From JAUWMI01 sp964454265 (lineage in GTDB: Bacteria > Sumerlaeota > Sumerlaeia > MWCT01 > JAUWMI01): a stretch of 64,000 bases of DNA. Under the pieces are notes generated by a model. That model worked only from the letters and a program-made list of their open reading frames with translations. It made no database searches and was not told the origin of the DNA. Numbering within the stretch: position 1 is the first letter of the stretch; the number at the start of each line of letters is the position of its first letter. The translations under genes were made by a program, and so were the position numbers. The stretch spans positions 1 through 64,000 of the forward strand of contig CAYVXD010000003.1 in assembly GCA_964454265.1 (NCBI GenBank). The letters run 5' to 3'. Below, piece by piece: positions 53,425 through 63,800 of this stretch.

Positions 53425-54279
53425 TCAGGGAAGATATGGTAACGGATTTACAGCAACGGAGTCTTTGCGGATTTCGAAGTGGAGATGAGGAATCTCCGAC
53501 CGGCTGGCACGCCCGACAAGGGCAATGACGTCGCCTTTTCTAACACGCTGATTGATTTTTTTGACCAGGTTTTTCCGATTGTTCGCATAGAGGGTAGCGA
53601 AACCATCACCGTGATCTATAATAATCAAATTGCCATAGCCGGGGATTTTGTCGCCGCTATAAATGACCTGCCCATTGCGCGCTGCGACGATGGACGTTCC
53701 TTCGGGCGCGGCAATGTCTATCCCTTTGTGTATATCCGCTAAATCATCGCTGAACCAGCGTACAATGCGACCACGAACAGGATAGGCGAATCCATACCTG
53801 CCTTTGGGTTTTCCAACCTGGCGCTTCAATGCGGGATTACGCGAGGGAGCAACGGAGCGCTCCAAGCCATTTCCCTTTGACACAGATGCGTGCTGCGCCT
53901 TGCTCGACTCTGCTGAGGCCGTTTCAGATAGCCTCTTTCTCAGCGATGGCGGATAGATATTGGTAGGAGGAATATAAAGGTAATGTCCAACGGGTAGGCG
54001 CTGGGGATCACGCACGCCATTCAGCTGGGCAAGGAGGTTGACATCCCGCCCGTACCGCTTGGCAACGGCATACAGCGTTTCTCCCTCACGTATCTTGTGG
54101 TACCAGCCATTGCTATAATCGTACGACGTAAGAGAGCGCGCGGGGCCGTAAGCACAACTCAGGAGGGCGAAACACAGAAGCAGAATTCCGGCGAAAAGGC
54201 AAAACCGTACACGTACAGGTACCTGGGTATCGCGTCTTCCCACTTTCACGGCATTCCCCCACATCTTACAGCATTCCAC
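53425..54279 (-). CDS. LysM/M23-domain lipoprotein (NlpD/EnvC-like)
   Basis: The 284-residue protein has an N-terminal hydrophobic segment with a lipobox (ALLSC, Cys42), a LysM domain (YHKIREGETLYAVAKRYGRD, about 60-103), a linker and an M23 peptidase-type domain (about 165-282) with HKGIDIAAPEGTS (HxxxD) and HLHFEIR (HxH). The usual third His of M23 (YAHN-like) is replaced here: FATLYANN. That loss fits amidase-activator proteins such as NlpD and EnvC rather than an active endopeptidase. It would act at cell division or wall turnover. Confidence 0.85.
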   Translation of the reverse strand: MECCKMWGNAVKVGRRDTQVPVRVRFCLFAGILLLCFALLSCAYGPARSLTSYDYSNGWYHKIREGETLYAVAKRYGRDVNLLAQLNGVRDPQRLPVGHYLYIPPTNIYPPSLRKRLSETASAESSKAQHASVSKGNGLERSVAPSRNPALKRQVGKPKGRYGFAYPVRGRIVRWFSDDLADIHKGIDIAAPEGTSIVAARNGQVIYSGDKIPGYGNLIIIDHGDGFATLYANNRKNLVKKINQRVRKGDVIALVGRASRSEIPHLHFEIRKDSVAVNPLPYLP

Positions 54280-54473
54280 TATCCACGGTCACGCGTCAGC
54301 AGCTACTCTGAGAGCTCCCGGGGATTCTGAGCCTCAGCGTCTTCAATCGCAATCGCACAGATTCGGATTCGCCGAGAAGACCGGTTAAAAAACCTGTCCT
54401 GCGATTTCCAAGGTTTCTACCCAATAAAAATAGGAGAGATGGAAGCCAGCTGTCAACCCTTATTCATCAAGCC

Positions 54474-54520
54474 GTAGGGGCAGTTCGTGACTTGTGCGCC
54501 TCAGGCGTAACTGCCCGTAC
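54474..54520 (+). repeat. 47-nt palindromic repeat, GTAGGGGC family, copy 2
   Basis: It has the same length and loop as the copy at 37168-37214. The stem base pair G-C at the sixth-from-loop position is changed to A-T on both arms (GGCAGTT and AACTGCC), a compensatory pair change; one further change (CCGTAC) breaks a pair near the end. Confidence 0.7.
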
Positions 54521-54630
54521 TTTGGTACGTCAGACATGGGCCAGCCTGGGAACTGAAGGCCACGAATTGTTTCGAAGGCAAGGCTGGGTATTGAGAGAAG
54601 TGCTATAGGCGCCAGGCGATGAAAAAATGG

Positions 54631-54703
54631 AGCGGGATACGGGGATCGAACCCGCGACTTTCAGCTTGGGAAGCTGACACTCTACCAGCTGAGTTAATCC
54701 CGC
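54631..54703 (-). tRNA. tRNA-Gly (anticodon CCC)
   Basis: Acceptor ends GCGGGAT and ATCCCGC pair, with discriminator T. D arm CTCAGCTGGTAGAG, anticodon arm TCAGC-TTCCCAA-GCTGA (CCC in the loop) and T arm GCGGGTTCGATCCCCGT are standard. Length 73 nt; CCA is not encoded. Confidence 0.95.
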
Positions 54704-54816
54704 TCACATGCATTCAAAACTTACACTACATATACTGCCATGAGATCACTGCGCAAGTCAAGCGAAAAACCCTGTGGGCAATGGCTGTCCGCTGTCCAAG
54801 GAATAAAAAAACAGGG

Positions 54817-54845
54817 TTGACGTCCGGCACTGGTTGGCATATATC
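54817..54845 (+). promoter_or_regulatory. Sigma-70-like promoter of the HD-GYP gene
   Basis: TTGACG (54817-54822) and TATATC (54840-54845) with a 17-nt spacer lie 41 nt before the ATG at 54887. Confidence 0.6.
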
Positions 54846-54886
54846 TGTTTTCAGTCAGTTTATAGCACGAGAAAGGCAAAATCCTG

Positions 54887-56479
54887 ATGCGGCTGTACTG
54901 TCAAAAGGGCAGCGCGAAAGAGAAGAACTGGACGTTGAAGATCCCAAAGACCACTATTGGCCGAGACGCAATTTGCGACATTGCCCTGGACGACCCTAAG
55001 ATCTCCCGGATTCACGCGGAGATTGTGAGAGAAAAAGACACGTTCGTCTATACAGACAAGAACAGCACTAATGGATCGTTTATTAATGGCTATCGGGTAA
55101 AGCGGCAAATCCTGTTGCCCGGCGATGTGATTACGGTTGGCAACACAGAACTTATTGCGCTGGATACACAACAGAAAGGAATCGTTGAATGGCGCGAAGG
55201 CGACGACTCCGAGATTACCTCAACCATTCCACTGGATGTCTTCTCGAAGAAGTTTCATGAAGTTAGCACCAAGGCTGCGGTAGAGTCAATCGAGAGTGAG
55301 GTTGCAGCGGTTGACACCAAGACCCCCACGCCTGATCTGGTTGACACGAAAAAGATGATTAGCAACCTCCAGAATCTCTATGATGTGAGTGAAGCGATCA
55401 ACGCAGTGATGGTGCTCGATGACCTCTTCGGTTTGATTATAAAGCAGATTTTCAAGGCCTTTTCCGACGTACAGCGCATTTGCATCTTGCTGCGCGATGA
55501 GAAGCAAGAGTTCTCACCCCGGGTGGTGACTCATCGGGATGAGGAAGGTACGCGGCCGTTCATTATTAGCAAGAGCATATTTCAACACGCCATCGAAAAC
55601 CGCGTGAGTATCCTGGCGAACGACGCGACTCGCGACGAACGCTTTTCCCGTGCCGATAGCGTTATAGACCTGCACCTCCGTTCGGTAATGTGCGCTCCCC
55701 TCGTGTCGAAAGACAAGGTTCTGGGCGCGATCTATCTCGACAATCGCGAAAAGCCCTTCTGCTTTGACCAGGAGGATATCGAGCTCCTGACTGCCTTTGC
55801 AAATCAGGCAGCCATCGCCATTGAAAATTCGAAGCTCTACGAAGAAATCCAGAAAGCCTATCACGATGCCATTCTGGCGTTGATCAATGCAATCGAGGCA
55901 AAGGATCCATACACGTGCGGCCATACCCAGCGCACCAGCCGCTATGCGCTGGGGATTGCGCAAGAAGTCGGCTTGACGAAGGACCGGTACGAAAGGCTAA
56001 AAACCGCGGCTGAACTTCACGACATCGGAAAAATCGGCGTTCGCGAACGGATTATTGATAAAACCGGCGATCTCTCAGATTCGGAATTTGAATCTATTCA
56101 GGCCCACGTACTCACAGGCGAAAAAATACTCAAGCCCATTGAGTATCTGCACTTTGCAATCCCCATTATTCGCGGCCATCACGAACGGTTCAATGGTTCT
56201 GGGTATCCCGATGGCTTGAGCGGCGAGGAAATTCTGCTCGAGTCTCGAATTCTGGGTGTTGCTGATGCGTTCGATGCTATGACTACTCAGCGCCCTTACA
56301 ATAAGCCACTCTCATTGAATGACGCCGTTGCGCACTGCAAACAAAATGCCGGCATCCAATTCGACCCCCAGGTGGTTGACGCACTGGAGCGGTTCATAAC
56401 GGCAAACCATGACTTCATTGAGAAAGAACTCGAAAAGATCAACGCCGAGCTAAAAGAAAAAGCTGAACCGCATACCTGA
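54887..56479 (+). CDS. FHA-GAF-HD-GYP regulator (putative c-di-GMP phosphodiesterase)
   Basis: The 530-residue protein has an N-terminal FHA domain (1-95: TIGRDAICDIALDDPKISRI and NSTNGSFINGYRV, residues that bind phosphothreonine), a GAF domain (about 155-320) and an HD-GYP domain (about 330-505) with ELHDIGKIG (metal ligands) and HHERFNGSGYPDGLSG. The GYP motif is complete. HD-GYP proteins hydrolyse c-di-GMP. An FHA domain suggests control by Ser/Thr kinases, yet the only kinases in this window are inactive. A clear promoter lies upstream; the gene is monocistronic. Confidence 0.9.
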   Translation: MRLYCQKGSAKEKNWTLKIPKTTIGRDAICDIALDDPKISRIHAEIVREKDTFVYTDKNSTNGSFINGYRVKRQILLPGDVITVGNTELIALDTQQKGIVEWREGDDSEITSTIPLDVFSKKFHEVSTKAAVESIESEVAAVDTKTPTPDLVDTKKMISNLQNLYDVSEAINAVMVLDDLFGLIIKQIFKAFSDVQRICILLRDEKQEFSPRVVTHRDEEGTRPFIISKSIFQHAIENRVSILANDATRDERFSRADSVIDLHLRSVMCAPLVSKDKVLGAIYLDNREKPFCFDQEDIELLTAFANQAAIAIENSKLYEEIQKAYHDAILALINAIEAKDPYTCGHTQRTSRYALGIAQEVGLTKDRYERLKTAAELHDIGKIGVRERIIDKTGDLSDSEFESIQAHVLTGEKILKPIEYLHFAIPIIRGHHERFNGSGYPDGLSGEEILLESRILGVADAFDAMTTQRPYNKPLSLNDAVAHCKQNAGIQFDPQVVDALERFITANHDFIEKELEKINAELKEKAEPHT

Positions 56480-56963
56480 GATACCCCCTCACCTGCTCTG
56501 TTCTCGCTTTTCCATGCCGCCTGGAGTGTCCCCTTTCTACATTTTTGCCCCCTGGTATTTCTTCCCTATGGTTTCCCTCACTATTTCCCGGAACCGGACG
56601 AGCTCGCGATATAGTGCCTGATTGCGACTTTACCCTCCATGTTTAAACGAGAAGATGCGATTTCTGATTCTGCGGCCTCTTCGCAGCCCCCTTTGCACTA
56701 TCAGCGCACGCTCCCTCATTGTCCAACTCTCTCTGGCCAAAAAACATTTGCCTTTGTGCAATGCCATTTGATATAGGAACAATAATTGTGCTGTCGGTAT
56801 CGTCTTTTACTTGTCACGAGCGGAAGCTCTGTCTGTGTGCTTGCGCTTTCTAACAGCAAGCGTACCATACTGACCGTGTATGACCGTATAGCTTATAACA
56901 TGGCCCACCTGACCATCAGAGTGAGCGCGTATGATGGTACGGCTGAGTAGACTGTGAAGCCCA
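56480..56963 (+). other. Intergenic region with a possible structured RNA
   Basis: About 480 nt without a supported gene. GTACCAT (56862-56868) can pair with ATGGTAC (56934-56940), enclosing about 65 nt with repeated TGACC words, and GCTTGC/GCAAGC forms a small hairpin just upstream (about 56838-56860). Nothing matches a known RNA family. Confidence 0.3.
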
Positions 56964-57245
56964 ATGCGATATAAGAAATACCCACCATTCAAAGGAGACG
57001 TTCAAATATTCGTAGCGGCGACTGATCCGAAAGAAATCGGATATATTAACAGCATTATTGAAAGCTACGAAGGCATAGGCTTGGTGCGAACGCGAGATGA
57101 AACACAGGGCGTTATTGAATTCTGGGTTGCCCCTGACTTCCTCGACCTGTTCCATCAGGTGCTACACAGTTTGAGCACCGAGCTGCCAATTACTCTTGTC
57201 AGCACAGAGCCTGAGAACTATGGCCAAACACGCACGAACCCGTAA
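56964..57245 (+). CDS. DUF4911 family protein
   Basis: The 93-residue protein has the pattern VQIFVAATDPKEIGYINSII then ESYEGIGLVRTRDETQGVIE FWVAPDF, matching DUF4911, a small alpha/beta protein of unknown function. The downstream O-antigen-ligase-like gene starts inside its 3' end (26 nt overlap), so they are probably coupled in translation. Confidence 0.7.
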   Translation: MRYKKYPPFKGDVQIFVAATDPKEIGYINSIIESYEGIGLVRTRDETQGVIEFWVAPDFLDLFHQVLHSLSTELPITLVSTEPENYGQTRTNP

Positions 57246-59592
57246 AGTACGCTATGCTGGAGCCCATCTTGCATTTGTGTGCACCTTCATTATCGTAGGC
57301 CTCATTATTTTTCTTTTTACCCCTTTGACCTACAACCTGGACGAGATAAAGGTGTCGCTCCTCTACTGTTTTGGTCCCCTTCTAGTTTGTCTCTACCTCT
57401 ACCTGCTCATGCGGGGCGATCTCGTTCCACTGCCGAGAAGCATACTGATACCTCTTGGCCTTTATTTTCTGGCTATGCTAATCTCCACACTGTTCTCCCC
57501 GCATCCCTGGATTGGCTTGATCGTCACAGGATTTCAGCTCGCGGTCCTCGGACCTTTTCTCTGCCTGGCAGGGTCGTTGCGCAAGGAGAAGCTGATTGTC
57601 AACGCATTCTGGATATACATCGTCTTTGGATTTGCAACAGCGGTTTTCGGACTACTGCACTATGGCGGCCTTTTTATCTTTCTCCATAAATTCTGGTACT
57701 ATGGCCGTTCTCCTTCCCCCTTGGATAGTGGCCTGCACAGTCTGATTTTTACCCTGCAACATTCCCGCGATATGATCTCGACCATTCTAAATCGCGATTT
57801 TTTTGGAAGCTTTCTGGTGATCTTCATTCCGCTAACAATAGCCGGTACTTTTGTTTTCAAAACAGCTGGCCGCCGATTGTTTTCAGCCATTGCAGGACTT
57901 CTGATGGTCTTATGTCTCTATCTGGCGTTCTCAAAAGACAGCGGTGTGGCCTTCATCCTGTCAGTGCTGGTGTTCGCCACAGCCTACTACAAATACGAAA
58001 GCGAGAAAAAGATTCGCATTCCGCATCTTCATGTCTGGATCATTGGATGCTTCATCCTTGCGCTGACACTGGTGTTCTTTACGCGAGGTATCCTCGCCGA
58101 GAAACTAAAAGGTGTGGGATTTACGTTTACTTCGCGTATGATTATCTGGGCCGGTGGCGTAAACATCTTTATTGAATCGCCGCGTACAATACTTTTCGGA
58201 GCCGGCCCCGGCACCTTCCGCCTCCTGTTTCCGAAATTTCGAAGTCCTGACTACCATTTGTGGGATATTTCTAATGTCACACTCTTCTCGCATAATAACT
58301 ATCTTGACCTGCTTGCTGAAACCGGCGTCCTCGGATTCATCTCGTATATGTGGCTTGTGGCGGTGATCCTTTACTTTGGATTAAAGCTCATCCGTGGATG
58401 TCAGAACGCGAATTTGCGTGTGTGTCAGATCGGGATACTATCAAGTCTCTGTGCCATGTTATTGACCAATTTCTTCAGCCCCAATGCGCGCTGGGCCGTT
58501 GTGGGGATAAACAACTGGGGAGTGCTGGGGCTTTCGCTCGGATGCTACCTCTACTGGCAACAAAGTACTGCCAAACCCGGCGGTACGCATCGTTTGGCCA
58601 GCACTCCAAAACCCATCACCATGCTTGGGCTGCTCGTTCTTTCACTCCTTATCAGCGTTCTCTCAACCGTATATGGCATTCGCTATTTCCTCGGCGCATA
58701 CTATAATAAACAGGGATTGGACTATACCATCGTTCAACACTACCCAATTGCCATTACAAATTTTAAGAAAGCTCTCGAGTATAATCCAACCTTTATCACT
58801 ACCTACTATAAACTTGCCCACGCCTACAACCAGAACGGCCAGACTGCCCTTGCCCTGAAGACGTACGAGGACTTGGCAAAATACGCGCCTGATTATTCCG
58901 AGATTCACTATAATCTCGGCGTCATGTACTCCGCCCTGGGCAACAGCGCGGCGTCGTCTAAGGAATTCGTCAAAGCAGCCGAAATGTCGAACAAAGTGAA
59001 CGTCCAATACACCCTGGCCCAGGTCTACCAGAAGAATGGTCTATATGAAAAAGCTAGAGATGTCTTAATAAAAATGCCACAATACAAGAGAGATCCGCGC
59101 GATGAACAAATGACTGCAGAGAAAGAGGCAGAATTTAAGCTCCGTGCCAAGGAGCAACTGGTTAGGGTTGCCGCGTCACTCGGGGATTACGCACTGGCTG
59201 AAAAGACACAGTACGAACTCTTTCGCCAAGATCCAGGGAATCCTAAAAATATTCGCGGTTTGATCAATATCTATAAACTCACCAGAAATTATGACAAGGC
59301 CTACAAGTTCCTCCAGCAGGCATTACAGAATAACCCTCTGGATATTTTCTCGCACTCGCAGATGGTCGAGCTGCTCAGGCACACAAACCGCTACCAGGAA
59401 GCCCTCGAACACGCCAAAGTGGTCGAAAATCTCCAGCCGAAAAACCAAGAGAACATGTATAGACTCGGACAGATTCATTCCAAACTTAATAACCCGGAAA
59501 AGACACGATCCTACTATCAGAAAACGCTTGACCTCGATGCCTCAACCTCCTTCGGAAGGGCTGCCCGCCGAGCGCTAGATCAACTCCCCTAA
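57220..59592 (+). CDS. O-antigen-ligase-like membrane protein with TPR domain
   Basis: From ATG 57220 the 790-residue protein has about twelve membrane segments with the Wzy_C/O-antigen ligase region: HSRDMISTILNRDFFGSFLV, IFIESPRTILFGAGPGTFRL and NNYLDLLAETGVLGFISYMW. The last 270 residues are TPR units (YYKLAHAYNQNGQTALALKT, IHYNLGVMYSALGNSAASSK). The family joins lipid-linked glycans to lipid A, protein or other acceptors. With TPR tails it is found in several phyla. Its frame overlaps the DUF4911 end. The acceptor is unknown. Confidence 0.82.
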   Translation: MAKHARTRKVRYAGAHLAFVCTFIIVGLIIFLFTPLTYNLDEIKVSLLYCFGPLLVCLYLYLLMRGDLVPLPRSILIPLGLYFLAMLISTLFSPHPWIGLIVTGFQLAVLGPFLCLAGSLRKEKLIVNAFWIYIVFGFATAVFGLLHYGGLFIFLHKFWYYGRSPSPLDSGLHSLIFTLQHSRDMISTILNRDFFGSFLVIFIPLTIAGTFVFKTAGRRLFSAIAGLLMVLCLYLAFSKDSGVAFILSVLVFATAYYKYESEKKIRIPHLHVWIIGCFILALTLVFFTRGILAEKLKGVGFTFTSRMIIWAGGVNIFIESPRTILFGAGPGTFRLLFPKFRSPDYHLWDISNVTLFSHNNYLDLLAETGVLGFISYMWLVAVILYFGLKLIRGCQNANLRVCQIGILSSLCAMLLTNFFSPNARWAVVGINNWGVLGLSLGCYLYWQQSTAKPGGTHRLASTPKPITMLGLLVLSLLISVLSTVYGIRYFLGAYYNKQGLDYTIVQHYPIAITNFKKALEYNPTFITTYYKLAHAYNQNGQTALALKTYEDLAKYAPDYSEIHYNLGVMYSALGNSAASSKEFVKAAEMSNKVNVQYTLAQVYQKNGLYEKARDVLIKMPQYKRDPRDEQMTAEKEAEFKLRAKEQLVRVAASLGDYALAEKTQYELFRQDPGNPKNIRGLINIYKLTRNYDKAYKFLQQALQNNPLDIFSHSQMVELLRHTNRYQEALEHAKVVENLQPKNQENMYRLGQIHSKLNNPEKTRSYYQKTLDLDASTSFGRAARRALDQLP

Positions 59593-60324
59593 TAAAACTA
59601 ATTACTCGCACTGGCGACGTCCGTCTATACTATTATCACGTCTCTTTCTGCCCTCGAGCATAATGCAGTAAGGCTGATTCCTGTGCTACATACAAGACAC
59701 AGAGTAGTGAATTGCAAATTGAAAAATGCAAAATGCAAAAGTAAAATTTGGACTTTGATATTTTCATTTTGCAATCTGCATTTTGGGGTTGTTTCAAGCT
59801 GCTCTGTGCCTCCGCGTCTCTGTGGCAGTTTCAATCAATAGAGGCCATAAGGAAGTTGGGGCTCACAGGCATTGGGCAGGAGCCGGAAATTATTTCTGCC
59901 CAATTGTGATGCACCGTGAGATAGGGCAAAAATTTTTGTACAATATTGATATTATAAATCTTGCGCGGCGTGACCTTGCTTCAAGCACTTCTTTTAGGTC
60001 AGTCTTTCCCGCAGGAAATGCACAATTCTGTGATTTGTAGACCTCTGAAAAGATGCGTCTTGCGATTTTGTCAATTTTTCTGTTGATTTTTGCCCAGCAA
60101 ATGTATATCAAATTTAAGTTTCCAATGCATATTCCTCTCCCCTGCTCTTCTTGTTGGGTGAATCGGTAAAGGGGTGCACGACAACTCGGAATCTTTGATT
60201 GCAGGGGATCCCTCCCGACGTCGTGGTTCGCTGATTGCCAGTCCTCATTGTTGCAAGACATCCCGGTTGTGTAACAAAACAGGCAAACTGGCGTAGTGTG
60301 CATTGCCAGCATGAGGATGTAACT
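59593..60324. other. Long intergenic region with repeat units
   Basis: About 730 nt with no supported gene. At 59699-59795 it has an A+T-rich palindrome built from ATTGCAAATTGAAAAATGCA and its near-complement ATTTTCATTTTGCAATCTGC, and at 59798-59826 the CTCTGTG-type repeat (see 17249). The rest shows no structure I can name. Confidence 0.5.
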
Positions 60325-60795
60325 GTGTTCTATACAAGATCTTTAGCGCGTCTTTACGAGACTCCCCTCAACCAGAAAGTGCTCCTATTCATCAGTATGT
60401 TGGCCTGCACGTTTATACTGAACTTGCAGCTGCTTTCGATCCAACACAGCGTGCACACGTTTCCATTGATCATCGTCATCGCATTGCACGGATTCTGCAT
60501 ATTGCGCCTGCTCGCCCATGTACCTTCAGGGTTTCAGGATATTTCTCCGCGCATCCGCCTGGGGCTTGAAATCTGTCTGATTGCTCTCATCCCAATTATC
60601 TATTCTGCTCCGCTCGCCGTGGATTTTGTTGGTAAAGAGCTTCTTGCGGGTCACATCCTAACATCCACCGAGTGGTTTAACGATCTGGCAGAGGGTCTCT
60701 TCTTCCTCGCTACCGTGGCCACAATGGAAAGTCTCTACTGCCTCGTTCACCACAGAAAACCTGCACACGCCGAAAGCGATCCAACCAAAGCATAG
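60325..60795 (+). CDS. Small multi-pass membrane protein of unknown function
   Basis: GTG 60325 (GAGG 8 nt upstream) gives 156 residues with about four hydrophobic segments (KVLLFISMLACTFILNLQLL, LIIVIALHGFCILRLLAHVP, IRLGLEICLIALIPIIYSAP, LAEGLFFLATVATMESLYCL). I do not recognise the family. The open frame extends to 60235 but that part looks noncoding. It converges on the large secreted-protein gene. Confidence 0.5.
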   Translation: MFYTRSLARLYETPLNQKVLLFISMLACTFILNLQLLSIQHSVHTFPLIIVIALHGFCILRLLAHVPSGFQDISPRIRLGLEICLIALIPIIYSAPLAVDFVGKELLAGHILTSTEWFNDLAEGLFFLATVATMESLYCLVHHRKPAHAESDPTKA

Positions 60796-60886
60796 CCTAC
60801 CAGACTGAAGCCAGCCCCTGAGACTTGATACCTATTCTTTGAGCTACGACGAGTATGAGAACCAGGCTTGCATTGACGCGGAAGAA

Positions 60887-63800
60887 CTACGGAAGGCGTG
60901 GCACTTCCAGGTGTTCCAGAATAACCTGGTCAACGCCAAGAATTGCCTGCGAGGAATCCGCTGGATCGAAATTCATTATGTCCCACGCTGCAAACATATT
61001 CTGAATCGGCCCTGAGATCATCTCCTGAGGCGGGTAAAAGTAGATCTCATATTCGACCGGCATTGGTGAAGGTGAACAGTCGCCATTTCCCGTGGAATTG
61101 ACTACAAGATTGGTCGACACCTGCCAATCCTGACTGTGCAAGCGCAGACGCACGGTTGGGACGATTGACCGATCTGTCTGATCTGAATGCACAAGAAACC
61201 GCGCACGATAGACAGTATCCCCCCAGATAGGAATTTCTGCCGGACTGTTCCACCCGCCAAAAGTGTTCGTATTGCTCATTGACTGAAGCCCCAGGCTCCC
61301 ATTTGAGGACGACGGCACAGGCTCGCTGAATACCGCAGGGACACTAAAGAAACTCCAGCCCTCCTCTCCGCTCTCGAACGTATAAATCTTCGCCCGCGTT
61401 ACTCCTTCCAGCTGGCGCTTCGCAATCCGATTGACCGTGAGTGAATGCAAAAAGAGGCTCGCCTGAGGACTGTCCAGGGGATTAAAACCCATGAGATCCA
61501 TTGCCGCGCTGAGACTCTGCGCTCCGCCCATATTGCCCCCATCTCCAACCGATGGCGAAAAGTAGAACCAATACTCTTTCGGGCTGGAAATTGGCGCGAC
61601 AAGTGCATTGGCCACACTATCCACGACCATTGCACCGTTCAATTGATTATTGTCAAGATTGAGACGAAGACGAAATTGCGGAACCTGGAGTGGAGTCGTC
61701 TCGTCTGTGGAGATCAGAAACCGAGCCTCATAGAGACTATCGCCAATCAGGGGAATATCCGTGGTCGGGCTCGACCAGAAGCCAAAGTTGCTGATATTGC
61801 TCGTTGCAGCAATTTGCAAGCTGCCTCCAGGCCCGATTCCTGCTTGCGGCTCGGTGAAGACTGCGGGTGTTGTAATAAAGCTCCACGAGGAGAATCCCGC
61901 GTACGCGTCGCGGCGGACGAAATCGCCGTTGCAGGCTCCAGGGGTAGGGTGCTCTGCATCTATTCCGCAGGTATTCTCCCAGTCGCTCCCCTTGTCGTGA
62001 TCTGAGGACTGAGCATCGCGACCCAGAGTGTGGCCGTGGGTATTGCTCCGCGCCGAAGGCGGGTTCGTATCTGACCATGCTGTGCCTGCTGGCGGTGACG
62101 CTGTGGAACTGCCCCAGCGCACAAAATCCACACCTTGCCCTGCGGCATTCACCAACGCACACGAGCCGCCTCGCAATTCATACCAGCGAATCTCGCTATG
62201 CGTATAAATCTCCCCTAGCCCATTTGTCCCCGGGCCTTCCCTGATCAGCAAATATCCATGCGAGGGTAGAACCACGGACGGCAGCGTAAAGCTGCCTGAA
62301 CCGAGGTGAGTATCCGTCCATTCAATACGCCAGTTAGTCAGATCATACGAACTTGCAGAGCGGTTATAGATCTCGATCCAATCCAGATCCCCAAGATCCA
62401 GTTCATTAATTACAACTGGCGTCCCCGAAAGCGTGGAGAATGAATAACAGTTGCCATTCTGATCATCAATAGTCGTATTCCCGGACGCATCTGCCGCAAC
62501 GACCCGGAAATAATAGGTCGTGCCGCGCTGTAAGCCCGAAAGCGAAAGAGAATGCTGGGTGACTGGAACCGAGGAGTAACCGGAGCCAATCAAAAATGAA
62601 CAAGCAGGGCCATACTCAACGAGGCTTGCTGTGGGTTCGTCTGTTGTCCATTCAATCGTGGCACCGGTATCCTGAATATTGATAATTTGAACGTTTGAGA
62701 TTGTGGGGCCGATGCAGTCAATCGTAGCCGTGGCTATAACTGTTCTCCCTGTCCCTGTGCCATCGTCCGCATCGTTGTAGGTAACAGCTATAAGGTCTCC
62801 TGAGCTGACCTGTAACACACCGTCAGAGACCGGTGGCCCTTCAGCAATTGCCAGGCTCCCAGAGAAAATGCCTTGTGCCGTCTCGGCAAGAGTTACGGTT
62901 TCCGTGGTGGCTTCCGTTGTGCTGGTCGCGTACACTGTATATTGACCCAGGTCTGCAAGATCGCCATCCACGAGCGTGATCATTATTACGTCGGTGCACC
63001 GATAGACAGCGCGATCCAGGCTGAGCACCCCGCGCGAACTCACACACTCGACCCGCTCCGCCAGCGTCACGTCGTCCAGGTACCAGCCCGGGTACTGGGG
63101 GTAGCCGATCCCTATGTCCGTGGCCACGCGAAATCGAATCAGGCGGCTTGACCCTTCAAGGCCGTCCAGGTCAATGGCCACCTTCGTCATCGCGCCGATC
63201 TCCCCGCCGGTCCACGCCATTCGTCCTTTCAGCGGTGTTTCGCCGTAAATGGAGTTTGTATATCCACCCTGGGTAATCCGGTCGCCCAAGTCCGTCCACG
63301 TGCTGCCTTCGTCAATGGAAATTTCGACCACCGCACCGTCGAATTGAGGTTCCAATCTAAAGGTATGCCAGAAGATCAGGAGCGAGTTGGCTGGAATTTC
63401 CAGCGGCGGGGACTGCAGTACGTCATCCTTGACTTGATCCAGATCCTTGCAATACCAGACATGGGTAGGACTATGGGCAGAGGCGAAACTCTCGCGCACC
63501 CATTCGGCCGGGCCACTGAGAGAATACGCGGTCCAGTCCTGGCTATCCGCTGATTCGAAATCGTACATAAGGATCGGACTAATGATTTTCGTGGAAAACA
63601 CGTAGCAGGAGCCTGCGTTGTTATTTACTGTTTCCTGCCCATGCACGTTCGTCGAGGCGACTTCGAAGAAGTAGGTGGTACATTCTTCCAGTCCCGTGAT
63701 CGTAATGGCGTGAACGGTTACATAGTCTGTTGAGACAACTGACGTACTTAGCTGGGCGCATTCCAGACCGTAATTGACCTTGCTTGTTGCAGGCTCGTTA

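Noticed and set aside
60235..60324. Longer start for the small membrane protein at 60325
   Set aside because: The 30 extra residues look unlike the rest, and GTG 60325 has the better ribosome-binding site.
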